Shown here: in pieces, positions 18,300 through 26,309 of the stretch | Layout of the letters: the number at the start of each line of letters is the position of its first letter | Numbering within the stretch: position 1 is the first letter of the stretch | Origin: SXMI01 sp964391365 | GTDB taxonomy: Bacteria; Actinomycetota; Acidimicrobiia; Acidimicrobiales; Microtrichaceae | Length of the DNA: 64,000 nucleotides | Assembly: GCA_964391365.1 (NCBI GenBank) | Contig: CAYMKW010000002.1 | Location: 1-64,000 of the forward strand | Reading direction: 5' to 3' | Program-made: the position numbers and the translations under genes | Notes under the pieces: model-generated | What the model saw: only the letters and a program-made list of their open reading frames with translations | Told to the model about the DNA's origin: nothing | The model's database searches: none

Positions 18300-19601
18300 T
18301 CAGCTCTCGGCGCCCGGCGTCGGGGGCGAACCGTCGGGAGCCGCCCCCGAGACACCGGCGGCCGCCGCCCCCGACGCCCCGGCACCGGCGAGCGTGAGTC
18401 GCATCCGCATGGCCGGTCGCTCCACGAGCCGGTGGGCGATCTCGACCGAAACCGCCAGCACGGGCAGGTAGAGGAGCAGTCCCAGCCCCTCGGACACCTT
18501 CGAGACCGTCTCGAAGAGCAGCACACCGATCGGCACGTGGAGCAGGTAGATCGCGTAGCTGCGGCGACCGAGCTCGGTGAAGGGCTTCCAGGAGAAGAAC
18601 CGGGCCACGGGGTGGTCGCGGTAGCGGGCGAAGGTGAAACACATCACGGCGACGCTCGCAGCGATCACGGTGAACCCGAACTCACCCCAGAAGAGTCCGT
18701 CGTGCAGTGATCCGCCCTCGGGGACCAGGAACGGCACGAAGAGGCCGAGCGGTTTGGCGAACCAGGTTCCGATCAGGAACGTCCCGACCAGCACGGCGGT
18801 CGCCACCCAGGCGCCGGTGCGGAGCCGGCGTCCGGTCCGCTCGCTGAGCCGAGCGGGGATGCGGGCGTTCACGAACGCCACGACGACGCCGAGCATCAGC
18901 GAGTCCGGCCGCTGGTACCAGGCGAACAGCGGCCCGACGTGCCCGGTGAGTCTCGCCAGCCCGATCGCCACCCAGCCCACGATGAACGCGGCGGCCAACC
19001 ACCGCATCCAGTTCCGTCGGATGGCCACGATGATGAGCAGTGCGCCGAACAGGTAGAAGTGCTCCTCGACGGTCAGCGACCACAGGTGCAGGAGCGGACG
19101 GATCTCGGGTGGACCACCGCCGACGAGTTCGGTGTGGACCGGGTGGACGACGTGGTAGAGGTAGGTCCCGCCCGCCAGGGCGTCGCCGATCGCCTTGTCC
19201 AACAGGTCCCGGTTGTCGGTCAGGAGGTGGACCGCCAGCGCGGCGAGCAGCGTCCCGACGATCACCAGGTACATGAGCGGCAGGAGCCGCAGTGCCCGTC
19301 GGGAGTAGAAGCGGCGGAGGTCCACCCGTCCGGCCCGTCGGTCCTCCTCGAGCAGCAGCGTCGTGATGAGGAAGCCGGAGAGCACGAAGAACACGTCGAC
19401 GGTGCCGGCGAACCCGCCGAACGGCTCGAATGTGGCGTGCACCAGGATCACCATGCACACGGCGATCCCGCGCATCCCGTCGAAGGGCGGGAGGTACCCG
19501 AGCTTGTCGGCGTTGGAGATGAACGGGGCCCGCCCGGTCGCCGTGGTGCCTGCGGGCTCGGACACCGTCGGATCCCCGTCGTCGGGTCGCTCGTCGCTCA
19601 C
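18300..19601 (-). CDS. Acyltransferase 3 family protein (OafA/YrhL type)
   Basis: 433 residues from GTG. It has about ten membrane helices. The family marks are YLPPFDGMRGIAVCMVILVHA near residue 36 (the conserved Arg and His for acyl transfer), VDVFFVLSGFLITTLLL near 68, and LHLWSLTVEEHFYLF near 170. The C-terminal ~35 residues are Ala/Gly/Ser-rich. No SGNH domain is fused. Members add acetyl or succinyl groups to surface sugars or antibiotics. It converges on the membrane glycosyltransferase and follows tRNA-Phe. The substrate is unknown. Confidence 0.9.
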   Translation of the reverse strand: MSDERPDDGDPTVSEPAGTTATGRAPFISNADKLGYLPPFDGMRGIAVCMVILVHATFEPFGGFAGTVDVFFVLSGFLITTLLLEEDRRAGRVDLRRFYSRRALRLLPLMYLVIVGTLLAALAVHLLTDNRDLLDKAIGDALAGGTYLYHVVHPVHTELVGGGPPEIRPLLHLWSLTVEEHFYLFGALLIIVAIRRNWMRWLAAAFIVGWVAIGLARLTGHVGPLFAWYQRPDSLMLGVVVAFVNARIPARLSERTGRRLRTGAWVATAVLVGTFLIGTWFAKPLGLFVPFLVPEGGSLHDGLFWGEFGFTVIAASVAVMCFTFARYRDHPVARFFSWKPFTELGRRSYAIYLLHVPIGVLLFETVSKVSEGLGLLLYLPVLAVSVEIAHRLVERPAMRMRLTLAGAGASGAAAAGVSGAAPDGSPPTPGAES

Positions 19602-19716
19602 CAGTCCCCCGTCCCCCGGAGCCGCCGGGTTCCCCCCGGAACCGGCCGACGTCGCAGGCGATCAGGGTAGCCGGGCCGTCCCGGTCCGCCTCCGTGATCG
19701 GGACGCGACGGGATCG

Positions 19717-19792
19717 TGGTGGTCGGGACCGGCGTCGATCCGGTGACCTTCCGCTTTTCAGGCGGACGCTCTGCCAACTGAGCTACCCGACC
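19717..19792 (-). tRNA. tRNA-Phe (GAA), CCA encoded
   Basis: Cloverleaf read on the minus strand: 7-bp acceptor GGTCGGG/CCCGACC, D-arm GCTCAGTTGGCAGAGC, anticodon loop CTGAAAA giving GAA, and a T-arm. The discriminator A is followed by an encoded CCA. Confidence 0.95.
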
Positions 19793-19822
19793 GGGTGGTC
19801 GACGCGGAACACCGAGCCGACA

Positions 19823-19900
19823 TGGCGGTCCCGACGGGATTTGAACCCGCGACCTCCGGCTTGACAGGCCGGCGTGCACTCCAAGCTGCACCACGGGACC
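19823..19900 (-). tRNA. tRNA-Asp (GTC), CCA encoded
   Basis: Acceptor GGTCCCG/CGGGACC, anticodon stem CCGGC with loop CTGTCAA giving GTC, T-loop TTCAAAT, discriminator G and encoded CCA. This is the tRNA that GluQ (7437-8390) would modify if it carries queuosine. Confidence 0.95.
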
Positions 19901-19914
19901 ACTGATGTGGTCTG

Positions 19915-19987
19915 CACCCCCAACGGGATTCGAACCCGTGTTACCTCCTTGAAAGGGAGGCGTCCTAGGCCGCTGGACGATGGGGGC
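19915..19987 (-). tRNA. tRNA-Glu (TTC)
   Basis: Acceptor GCCCCCA/TGGGGGT (one G-U pair at the end), anticodon stem CCTCC with loop CTTTCAA giving TTC, T-loop TTCGAAT. CCA is not encoded. It is first in the Glu-Asp-Phe array. Confidence 0.94.
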
Positions 19988-20079
19988 TCTTCGCCCGTCA
20001 GGGGAACCGGCGAACCATAGCGCCTCGTCGCGAGGCCGACCAAAGGAGCGCCACCGGACGGCGCCCGGCGATGGCGCGC

Positions 20080-20538
20080 TCAACGACTCAGCGCCCGGAC
20101 CGTCATCTCGAGCAGGGCGCCGAGGTACTGGTAGACGGCGAGGTTGGCGGAGGCCGTCTCGTCGGGGTCCGCCGACGGCCGTTCGGACTCGTCGACGTCG
20201 AGGATGGTGCCGAGCGCCAGACGGACGTCGTTGATGGACCGCATCCACGATTCGAGTTCGTCCTGGGTCAGGGAGTCCGCCTCGATGGTGTCGAGGACCA
20301 CGTCGATGGATCCGAGGCGCCGGTCGACCAGCTCGCTCCCGGCGAGCGCGGCGTAGCCGGCATTGCGTTCGTCGTCGTCGCCGTAGAGGGGCGGGAACAG
20401 TCGGACGAGTGACGGGTCGTCGGCGAGCAGCAGGTCACGGAGCTGGCCGACCACGCTCGCCACCAGACGGCGCTCGTCCGCGCTGATGGCGAACCGGTAG
20501 GAGCCGTCGGGCCGGCGCTTGATGGGGGAGCGGAACAC
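20080..20538 (-). CDS. DUF2017 family protein
   Basis: 152 residues from GTG 20538. The start VFRSPIKRRPDGSYRFAI and the middle RLFPPLYGDDDERNAGYAAL are typical of DUF2017, an actinobacterial family nearly always placed after clpS. The body is helical with no membrane segment. Role unknown; the fixed link to clpS hints at the N-degron or Clp protease pathway. The spacing to clpS is 44 bases. Confidence 0.85.
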   Translation of the reverse strand: MFRSPIKRRPDGSYRFAISADERRLVASVVGQLRDLLLADDPSLVRLFPPLYGDDDERNAGYAALAGSELVDRRLGSIDVVLDTIEADSLTQDELESWMRSINDVRLALGTILDVDESERPSADPDETASANLAVYQYLGALLEMTVRALSR

Positions 20539-20582
20539 GTGGGGTCTCGGTCGGTCTCGGGGCGGCGACGGGCTGTGCCGGC

Positions 20583-20873
20583 TCAGTCCTGCTGCATGGT
20601 GGCCCACAGGCCGTGCTCGTGCAGCCGGAACACGTCCCGTTCCGCCTCGTGGCGGGCACCGCTCGAGACGATCGCCTTGCCCTCGTGGTGGACCTGCAGC
20701 ATCAGGCGCTCCGCCTCCTCCTCGGTGTAGCCGAACAGCTTCCGGAACACGTAGGCGACGTAGCTCATCAGGTTGATCGGGTCGTTCCAGACGATCACGA
20801 CCCAGGGAGCGTCGAGGTCGACCTCCTCGGTGACCTCGGGGTCGAGCGTCTCGACCGGCGCCGGTGCGCTCAC
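20583..20873 (-). CDS. clpS: ATP-dependent Clp protease adaptor ClpS
   Basis: 96 residues from GTG 20873. The substrate pocket motif VVIVWNDPINLMSYVAYVF (residues 25-43), the VHHEGKAIVSSG helix-turn and the LW segment near the end are all family marks. ClpS hands proteins with bulky N-terminal residues to ClpC/ClpP. The start overlaps the ctaA stop by 4 bases, so the three minus-strand genes ctaA, clpS and DUF2017 form one unit. Confidence 0.95.
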   Translation of the reverse strand: MSAPAPVETLDPEVTEEVDLDAPWVVIVWNDPINLMSYVAYVFRKLFGYTEEEAERLMLQVHHEGKAIVSSGARHEAERDVFRLHEHGLWATMQQD

Positions 20874-21901
20874 CGGGGGCTCCCGGCCCCGGTGCGTTCC
20901 ACTGCGCTGGACCCCGGGCGGTCGACCGAGGTCGATCCGGTAGCCGCTGTCGGGGCCGAGAGTCCCAGGTGGAACCAGATCGTGGTCGACAGGACGGCGG
21001 TGGCGCCGATGATGTGGGCCAGCACCAGCGCCGCCGGGATCCCGGCGGCGTACTGGACGTAGCCGATCCCTCCCTGAGCCACGACGACGACCAGCACCGC
21101 AGTGCCCCGCCGCACGAGGCGCCCGTCGCCGAGGCGGTCCACGCCGGGGGTCCTGACGAGGCGGACGAGGAGCACGACCAGCACCGCCAGGAACAGCCAC
21201 ATGTTGATGGAGTGGATGCGCACCACGTCGGGGATCGAGAACCCGAACCGGGGCGAGGCCGCGTCTCCCGCGTGCGGTCCGGTGCCGGTCACGATCGGTC
21301 CGGTGAGCATGAGCCCGGCGGCGAGCGTCACGGCGATCCGCGAGAGCCACAGGTCGCCTCGGTCGACGACCGGGGCGCGTGGTCCGGCTGGCCGCCCGGC
21401 CCGCCAGGTGAGGACCACGGCGTCGGCGACGAGGATCATCGAGAGCACGAAGTGGCCGCCGACGGCCACTGGATGGAGGTCCACGAGGACGGTGATCCCG
21501 CCGCGGCCGATCTGGCCGATGACGCCGAGCACCAGACCCACCGACAGCCACACGAGGTCGCGTCGGAACGGGCGTCGCCGGATCGAGCCGAGCACGGCCG
21601 CCGCAACGGCGAGCGAGACGAGACCGGTGAACAACCGGTTGAGCTGTTCGATCGCCTGGTTGGGTGTCGACACCGAGACGAAGTCGCCGGGTTCGCAGTT
21701 CGGCCAGTCCGAACAGCCCAGTCCGGATCCGGTCAGCCGGACCGCAGCTCCGGTCACGACGATGGCGACCAGCAGGGCGAGCGCTGTGATGGCGAGCCAC
21801 CGGTAGGTCCCGGGGCTCACGGTCCACCGCTCCCGAGCCGGGAGCGACCTGTCGTCCGTGGGGGACCCGGAGGCCGGTGATCGATCGGGGCTCGTGCGCA
21901 C
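20870..21901 (-). CDS. ctaA: Heme A synthase CtaA (COX15 family)
   Basis: 343 residues with about eight membrane helices, a duplicated four-helix layout. It oxidises the C8 methyl of heme O to the formyl group of heme A. Signs are VVTGAAVRLTGSGLGCSDWPNC near residue 46 (with the Cys pair of the extracellular loop), the His in EQLNRLFTGLVS and ADVVL-type helix LHPVAVGGHFVLSM, and IHSINMWLF in the second half. Its GTG lies 6 bases after a TAGCCT box. It is divergent from ctaB, the preceding step in the same pathway. Confidence 0.92.
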   Translation of the reverse strand: MRTSPDRSPASGSPTDDRSLPARERWTVSPGTYRWLAITALALLVAIVVTGAAVRLTGSGLGCSDWPNCEPGDFVSVSTPNQAIEQLNRLFTGLVSLAVAAAVLGSIRRRPFRRDLVWLSVGLVLGVIGQIGRGGITVLVDLHPVAVGGHFVLSMILVADAVVLTWRAGRPAGPRAPVVDRGDLWLSRIAVTLAAGLMLTGPIVTGTGPHAGDAASPRFGFSIPDVVRIHSINMWLFLAVLVVLLVRLVRTPGVDRLGDGRLVRRGTAVLVVVVAQGGIGYVQYAAGIPAALVLAHIIGATAVLSTTIWFHLGLSAPTAATGSTSVDRPGSSAVERTGAGSPR

Positions 21902-21907
21902 GGCCTC

Positions 21908-21913
21908 AGGCTA
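21908..21913 (-). promoter_or_regulatory. -10 element of ctaA (leaderless type)
   Basis: On the minus strand TAGCCT ends 6 bases before the GTG at 21901. Confidence 0.48.
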
Positions 21914-21996
21914 GGTCCCGCCTGCGACGAGGTCGCAGGCGACCGGTGTGCCGTGCGTCCCTCGGCCCGTGCTGGCAGGACGGCGGGCGGGACTCG

Positions 21997-22002
21997 TAAC
22001 CT
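21997..22002 (+). promoter_or_regulatory. -10 element of ctaB
   Basis: TAACCT ends 10 bases before ATG 22013. With the ctaA box it forms a compact divergent promoter region. Confidence 0.4.
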
Positions 22003-22012
22003 CGGAGTCGGC

Positions 22013-22918
22013 ATGGTCGCCCCGGCAGTCAGTCCCTCCGTCCCGTTCTCGGCGCGCCTCGGCGGCTTCGTCGCGCTCACGAAGCCGCGGATCATCGAAC
22101 TGCTCCTGATCACGACCGTTCCGACGATGGTGGTGGCAGAGGGGGGCCTGCCGTCGGTCTGGCTCATGGTCGCGACCGTCATCGGTGGGGCGTTCGCAGC
22201 CGGTGGCGCCAACGCCATCAACATGGTGGTGGACCGGGACATCGATGCGCGGATGGAGCGAACGCGGAACCGGCCGCTGGTCACCGGCGTGGTCTCGCCC
22301 CGGGCGGCCCTCGTGTTCGCACTCGGGCTGGAGGCCGTCGCCTTCGTCTGGTTGACCGTGCTCGTCAACCTGTTGTCCGCCGTGCTGGCCCTGTCCGCCT
22401 GCCTGTTCTACGTGTTCGTCTACACGCTCTGGCTCAAGCGGAACTCCCCGCAGAACATCGTCATCGGGGGCGCCGCCGGAGCGGTCCCGGTCCTGATCGG
22501 TTGGTCGGCGGTCACGAACGAGGTCTCGATCACGGCCCTGTTGTTGTTCGGCGTGATCTTCGCCTGGACCCCGCCGCACTTCTGGGCGCTGGCGATCCGC
22601 TACCGCGACGACTACGCCGGCGTCGACGTGCCGATGCTCCCGGTCGTCGCGGATGACCGCTCGACGGTGCGCCAGATGGTGGCCTACTCCGTGGTGGTGC
22701 TGGGCCTCAGCCTGGCCGTTGCGGTCACGGCGTCGCTCGGCCCGATCTACTGGGTCACGGCCGCCGTCCTCGGCGGAGCCTTCACCTGGCGTTGCGCCGC
22801 CCTCGCCAAGGACGCCTCGCCGTCCCGGGCCATGGGTGTGTTCACGTTCTCCATCACCTACCTGACGGCGGTGTTCGTGCTGATGGCCGTCGACGTGCTC
22901 GTGCGGAACGGCCTGTGA
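22013..22918 (+). CDS. ctaB: Protoheme IX farnesyltransferase CtaB (heme O synthase)
   Basis: 301 residues from ATG 22013; the family-like sequence begins ALTKPRIIELLLITTVPTM near residue 22. It attaches a farnesyl group to heme B. The two Asp-rich motifs of UbiA-type prenyltransferases are NMVVDRDIDARMERT near residue 75 and YRDDYAGVDVPML near 205. About nine membrane helices. It supplies CtaA and so the oxidase encoded downstream. Confidence 0.94.
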   Translation: MVAPAVSPSVPFSARLGGFVALTKPRIIELLLITTVPTMVVAEGGLPSVWLMVATVIGGAFAAGGANAINMVVDRDIDARMERTRNRPLVTGVVSPRAALVFALGLEAVAFVWLTVLVNLLSAVLALSACLFYVFVYTLWLKRNSPQNIVIGGAAGAVPVLIGWSAVTNEVSITALLLFGVIFAWTPPHFWALAIRYRDDYAGVDVPMLPVVADDRSTVRQMVAYSVVVLGLSLAVAVTASLGPIYWVTAAVLGGAFTWRCAALAKDASPSRAMGVFTFSITYLTAVFVLMAVDVLVRNGL

Positions 22919-22961
22919 CCGGAGGGCACCGATCCGTGCGTCCGCCGTCCACGGGGCGGCT

Positions 22962-22980
22962 CGATGGAGCGGTTCCATCG
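22962..22980 (+). terminator. Hairpin after ctaB
   Basis: CGATGGA and TCCATCG pair around a 5-base loop, 43 bases after the ctaB stop. No U-run. It opens the 324-base stretch up to 23243 that holds no gene. Confidence 0.4.
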
Positions 22981-23085
22981 TGGTCCGGGATCACCTCCAT
23001 CGGGGGTTGCGATCGACCCTGGCGGGCGACCGGAGATGACCAACGCGGACGATGCCGACGGTTTGCTCCAGTTGTCCGCAGCCGC

Positions 23086-23110
23086 GGTAGTGTCCGCGGG
23101 TTGCACTACC
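23086..23110. promoter_or_regulatory. Inverted repeat upstream of the degenerate oxidase operon
   Basis: GGTAGTG and CACTACC (perfect 7-bp arms, 11-base spacer) within the 324-base non-coding stretch before 23243. A TTGCTC at 23063 and TAGTGT at 23087 could be -35 and -10 (18-19 base spacer), in which case the repeat covers the -10 and would suit a repressor. Confidence 0.35.
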
Positions 23111-23242
23111 CGGATTCGTCCGGTCCGCGGCGTGTCCGTGCGGTGCCGCCCGCCTCGTGGCGGTCGAACCGCTCGTCGTGGTCCCGGCCGGAGGTTCCGG
23201 GCCGCGGCCGGTTCAGGGCACGAGCGTGAGGGCAGACGACGC

Positions 23243-24808
23243 ATGGCAGTAACCGAGACCAGACCTGCGAGCGGAACCGGGACCCCGTCGGGCCCGGAAC
23301 GAGCCGCTCCGGGTGTCCTCGAGCGAGCGCTCGGCGGAGCCGATCACACCACGATCGGCCGCATGTTCGTCGTGACCGGTCTGGCCCTCTTCGGTGTGGC
23401 GATCGTCGCCCGGCTGCTCGTCGGCGTCGACGCCGTGTCCGACAACGCCTTCCTGGGTGATGCGTTGTCCATGGTCTCGAGCAGCGCCCGGGTCCTCGGG
23501 CCGCTCTCGCTCGTCGGCGCCATGACGGGCGTGCTCGTGCTGTTGGTCCCGCTGCAGCTGGCGTCGCCGGCGATCTCCTACCCGCGGGCTGCGGCGCTGG
23601 CCTACTGGACCTGGCTGCTCTCCTCGATCGTCTTCATCGTGAGCGTTGGTTTCGACGGCGGCGTCGGTGGTGCCGACACGTCCGCCGCCCGGCTGGGCAA
23701 CGTCTCGATGGGCGCCATGATGGCCTCGCTCGCCCTGGCGTCGGTCTGCGTGGCCACCACCGTCCTGACGCACCGGCCGGCGGGCATGGGCCTGGCCAGG
23801 GTTCCGTTCCTGTCGTGGGCGGCGCTCCTGGGCGCATCGCTCTGGATCATCACGGTCGGCTCCGCGTTCGCCCACGTCGTGCTCGGCCAGGTGTCCCGGG
23901 CCGACGCCCCGGGGCTGGCCGAGAACTTCGTCAACGGAGTGCTCTGGATGACGAGGGCCCCGGCCGTCTACGTGATGGCGATCCCGGTGCTCGGCGTGGC
24001 GCTCGACGTCGTGTCGACCGCCACCGGCAGCCGGGTGCGTCTCTACGGGGTGGCTCAGGGCCTGATCGGAGCCTTCGCCCTGTTGTCCATCGGGGTCTGG
24101 GCGCAGGGTGACGAGGCGGTCAACACCGCCATGTGGACGCTCTACGCGCTGGCGATCGGCCTGCCCGTCGTGGGGATCCTGGGTCTGGTGGGCGACCTGG
24201 CCCGACGCGGACGGGTCCGTTACTCGCCGGCGCTCCTGCTGTCCCTGGTGTCCGTCCTCTTCATCGCCGGAGCCTTCGTGTCCGGTCTGGTCTGGTCGGT
24301 CTCTCTGGCTGGTTCGGGCAACCTGTTGGGCTTCGACGTCCGACTGCTCGGGGCCGCGCAGGTCACCTTCATCGGGGCCTCCGTCCTGTGCGGCACCCTG
24401 GCCGCCGTGTTCCACTGGTCCCCCCAGTTCTGGGGTGGTCGGGTGGCGGCGGCCCCGGCGAACGCCGGTGCGCTCCTCGTGATCGCCGGTGGGGGTCTGC
24501 TCTCGACGGTCGTGCTGGTGCAGGGTCTGGTCCAACAGGACGGCGAGGCCACGGCGAACCAGTTCTTCGGTGGTGTGGTCGTGCTGGCCGCAGCGCTGTA
24601 CCTGCTCGGCGTACTCGTCGCCGGGAGCGCCATGCGGTCGGCCTCTGCGGCGACTGCGGATGGCGTCGACGACGGGGAGCAGGCCGGCGGCACCCTCGAG
24701 TGGGCGGCCTCGTCGCCGGCCCACGGCGACGAGGTGCCCGACGATCTCCCGGCCGTGACCTCGCCCTACCCGCTGGCCGACGCCCGAGACGAGGAGGTCG
24801 CCCGATGA
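23243..24808 (+). CDS. Degenerate heme-copper oxidase subunit I homologue (no metal ligands)
   Basis: 521 residues from ATG 23243, with about twelve hydrophobic helices. It aligns by pattern to the real CtaD encoded at 27592: LLVPLQLASPAISYPRAAALAYWTWLL matches the helix III region, APAVYVMAIPVLGV matches GHPEVYIMILPSFGI, GVWAQGD matches GVWAHHM, and FHWSPQFWG matches the YFWWPKVFG turn. At every histidine that binds heme or copper B the residue is different: HG becomes AR, HPEVY becomes APAVY, HH becomes QG, and HFHYV becomes AQVTF. It therefore cannot be an oxidase. A C-terminal polar tail of ~50 residues follows. It overlaps the next gene by ATGA. Possible role in assembly, heme handling or as a scaffold; not established. 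Confidence 0.78.
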   Translation: MAVTETRPASGTGTPSGPERAAPGVLERALGGADHTTIGRMFVVTGLALFGVAIVARLLVGVDAVSDNAFLGDALSMVSSSARVLGPLSLVGAMTGVLVLLVPLQLASPAISYPRAAALAYWTWLLSSIVFIVSVGFDGGVGGADTSAARLGNVSMGAMMASLALASVCVATTVLTHRPAGMGLARVPFLSWAALLGASLWIITVGSAFAHVVLGQVSRADAPGLAENFVNGVLWMTRAPAVYVMAIPVLGVALDVVSTATGSRVRLYGVAQGLIGAFALLSIGVWAQGDEAVNTAMWTLYALAIGLPVVGILGLVGDLARRGRVRYSPALLLSLVSVLFIAGAFVSGLVWSVSLAGSGNLLGFDVRLLGAAQVTFIGASVLCGTLAAVFHWSPQFWGGRVAAAPANAGALLVIAGGGLLSTVVLVQGLVQQDGEATANQFFGGVVVLAAALYLLGVLVAGSAMRSASAATADGVDDGEQAGGTLEWAASSPAHGDEVPDDLPAVTSPYPLADARDEEVAR

Positions 24809-25395
24809 CCGAGGTCGCCACGATCGACCTGGACCAGGTGAGCCCCGCGCCCCCCATCCGGCGGCGGGAGCTGCTGTTCGCGACTGCGTTCGCCTCGGCG
24901 GGTGTGGTGATGGTGTTCGCGACGCTGCTGGGCGCCTACCTGGCCGCCAGGAACGGCGCCGGCGAGGCGTGGCTCGAGGGTTCGCGCATCCCCCTCACCC
25001 AGGCGAACATGCAGATGGCCACGATGGTCATGGCGGCCGTGACCATGCAGTGGGCCGTCTACGCGATCAGCCGCGACGATCGTCTCCACGCCTACCTGGC
25101 GCTCGGCATCACCCTGCTGCTCGGTCTGGCCTTCGTGAACCAGACCACCTTCCTGGTCAAGCAGTCGGGGGTGGTGCTCGCCGATCCGGGCGGGGCGCTC
25201 TTCTACTCGGTCGTCGGCGTCCAGACCGCCATGGTGGTCGCCGGTGTCGTCTACATCGCGCTCATGGGGTTCCGGGCGCTGGCAGGTCAGTTCTCGAGCA
25301 GGCAACCCGACGGCATCTCGGCCGCGGCGGTGTACTGGTACGTGTGTGTTGCCACGTACGCCGTCGTCTGGATCGCCGTCTACGTCATGAAGTGA
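24805..25395 (+). CDS. Heme-copper oxidase subunit III-like protein (shortened)
   Basis: 196 residues with five hydrophobic helices, overlapping the previous stop by 4 bases. The layout, opening RRRELLFATAFASAGVVMVFATLLGAYLA and ending YWYVCVATYAVVWIAVYVMK, parallels CtaE at 29703, whose last helix reads LYWHFVDIVWVVIFAIVYL. The conserved His of that helix is replaced by Tyr. It probably pairs with the degenerate subunit I just upstream. No proton-channel Glu can be assigned safely. Confidence 0.7.
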   Translation: MTEVATIDLDQVSPAPPIRRRELLFATAFASAGVVMVFATLLGAYLAARNGAGEAWLEGSRIPLTQANMQMATMVMAAVTMQWAVYAISRDDRLHAYLALGITLLLGLAFVNQTTFLVKQSGVVLADPGGALFYSVVGVQTAMVVAGVVYIALMGFRALAGQFSSRQPDGISAAAVYWYVCVATYAVVWIAVYVMK

Positions 25396-25402
25396 GCGAC
25401 CG

Positions 25403-26281
25403 ATGATCACTCGTGGTTCCAAGTTCTTCTTCGCCGGGGCGCTCGTCGCCTTCCTCTCGGCGATCGTCTACGGGTTCCTGACGAGCGCGTCCGACCAGTC
25501 GGGCGTGCTGGGGGTCTTCTCCGACGGTGGCGTCGTGAACTCGATCGTCGGTCCCCTCACGCTCGGGTGGAAGGGCGGTGTCGGCGAGCACGTCGGCTAC
25601 ACGGTGCTGATGGGGACCGCCGCGGTCCTCGCCGGGCTCGGCGGATTCACCACCGCCTTCCGTGACGGTTCGGTCGAGGCGGTCGCCCAGATCTCCCCGT
25701 CGGGCGAGGCCGGTCCGGTCGCCGTCCCCGTCGGCCTCAGCTACTGGCCGGTGCTCCTCGCCTTCTCCCTGACGATCGCCGTGGTCGGTCTCGCCGTCGA
25801 CTCGGCCTTCTTCATCCTGGGTGTGGTGCTGGCGGTCCTCGCCGGGTTCTCCTGGACGGTCCGGGCCTGGGCCGAGCGTGCCACGGCGGACCAGGACGCG
25901 AGCGTCGAGATGCGACACACGCTCCTCGACCCGTTGGAGATCCCGATCCTGTCGGTCGTCGTGGTCGGGGTCATGGCGCTGAGCGTCTCCCGGATCCTCC
26001 TCGCGATCCCGATCGCGGCCGCCACCTACGTGATCATCGTGCTGGCCGTGATCGTCTTCGTGCTGGCGATCGTGCTGGCCAACCGTCCCGAGCTCAAGCG
26101 CTCGGTGCTCGTCGGGGTGCTCGTCGGTGGGGGCCTGCTGCTCATCATCGGCGGGATCATCGGCGGGATCGTCGGCGGGTCGGGCCACAGCGAGGAGGGC
26201 CGGATCGCTCCGGGTCCCGATTCGGCGGTGACCCAGCAGTGGGTGGATACTGACGCTGCAACGGGTGCAGCCGGGTTCTGA
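25403..26281 (+). CDS. Oxidase-cluster membrane protein with CtaF-like N-terminus
   Basis: 292 residues, starting 7 bases after the previous stop. The N-terminal pair of helices (FFFAGALVAFLSAIVYGFLTS and a second helix near residues 68-85) recalls the actinobacterial subunit IV (CtaF) hairpin. Residues 112-150, 175-215 and 228-250 add further helices, the last one being a Gly/Ile run. The C-terminus is polar. I do not recognise a single family. The tight spacing between the shadow subunits and ctaC suggests it acts in the oxidase complex or its assembly. Confidence 0.6.
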   Translation: MITRGSKFFFAGALVAFLSAIVYGFLTSASDQSGVLGVFSDGGVVNSIVGPLTLGWKGGVGEHVGYTVLMGTAAVLAGLGGFTTAFRDGSVEAVAQISPSGEAGPVAVPVGLSYWPVLLAFSLTIAVVGLAVDSAFFILGVVLAVLAGFSWTVRAWAERATADQDASVEMRHTLLDPLEIPILSVVVVGVMALSVSRILLAIPIAAATYVIIVLAVIVFVLAIVLANRPELKRSVLVGVLVGGGLLLIIGGIIGGIVGGSGHSEEGRIAPGPDSAVTQQWVDTDAATGAAGF

Positions 26282-26309
26282 CGGGTTCTCTCGGACGGAA
26301 AGGTTGGGA

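Noticed and set aside
19717..19987. tRNA array Glu-Asp-Phe as an integration hot spot
   Set aside because: All three genes are complete, with no duplicated 3' ends, integrase or change in composition nearby.
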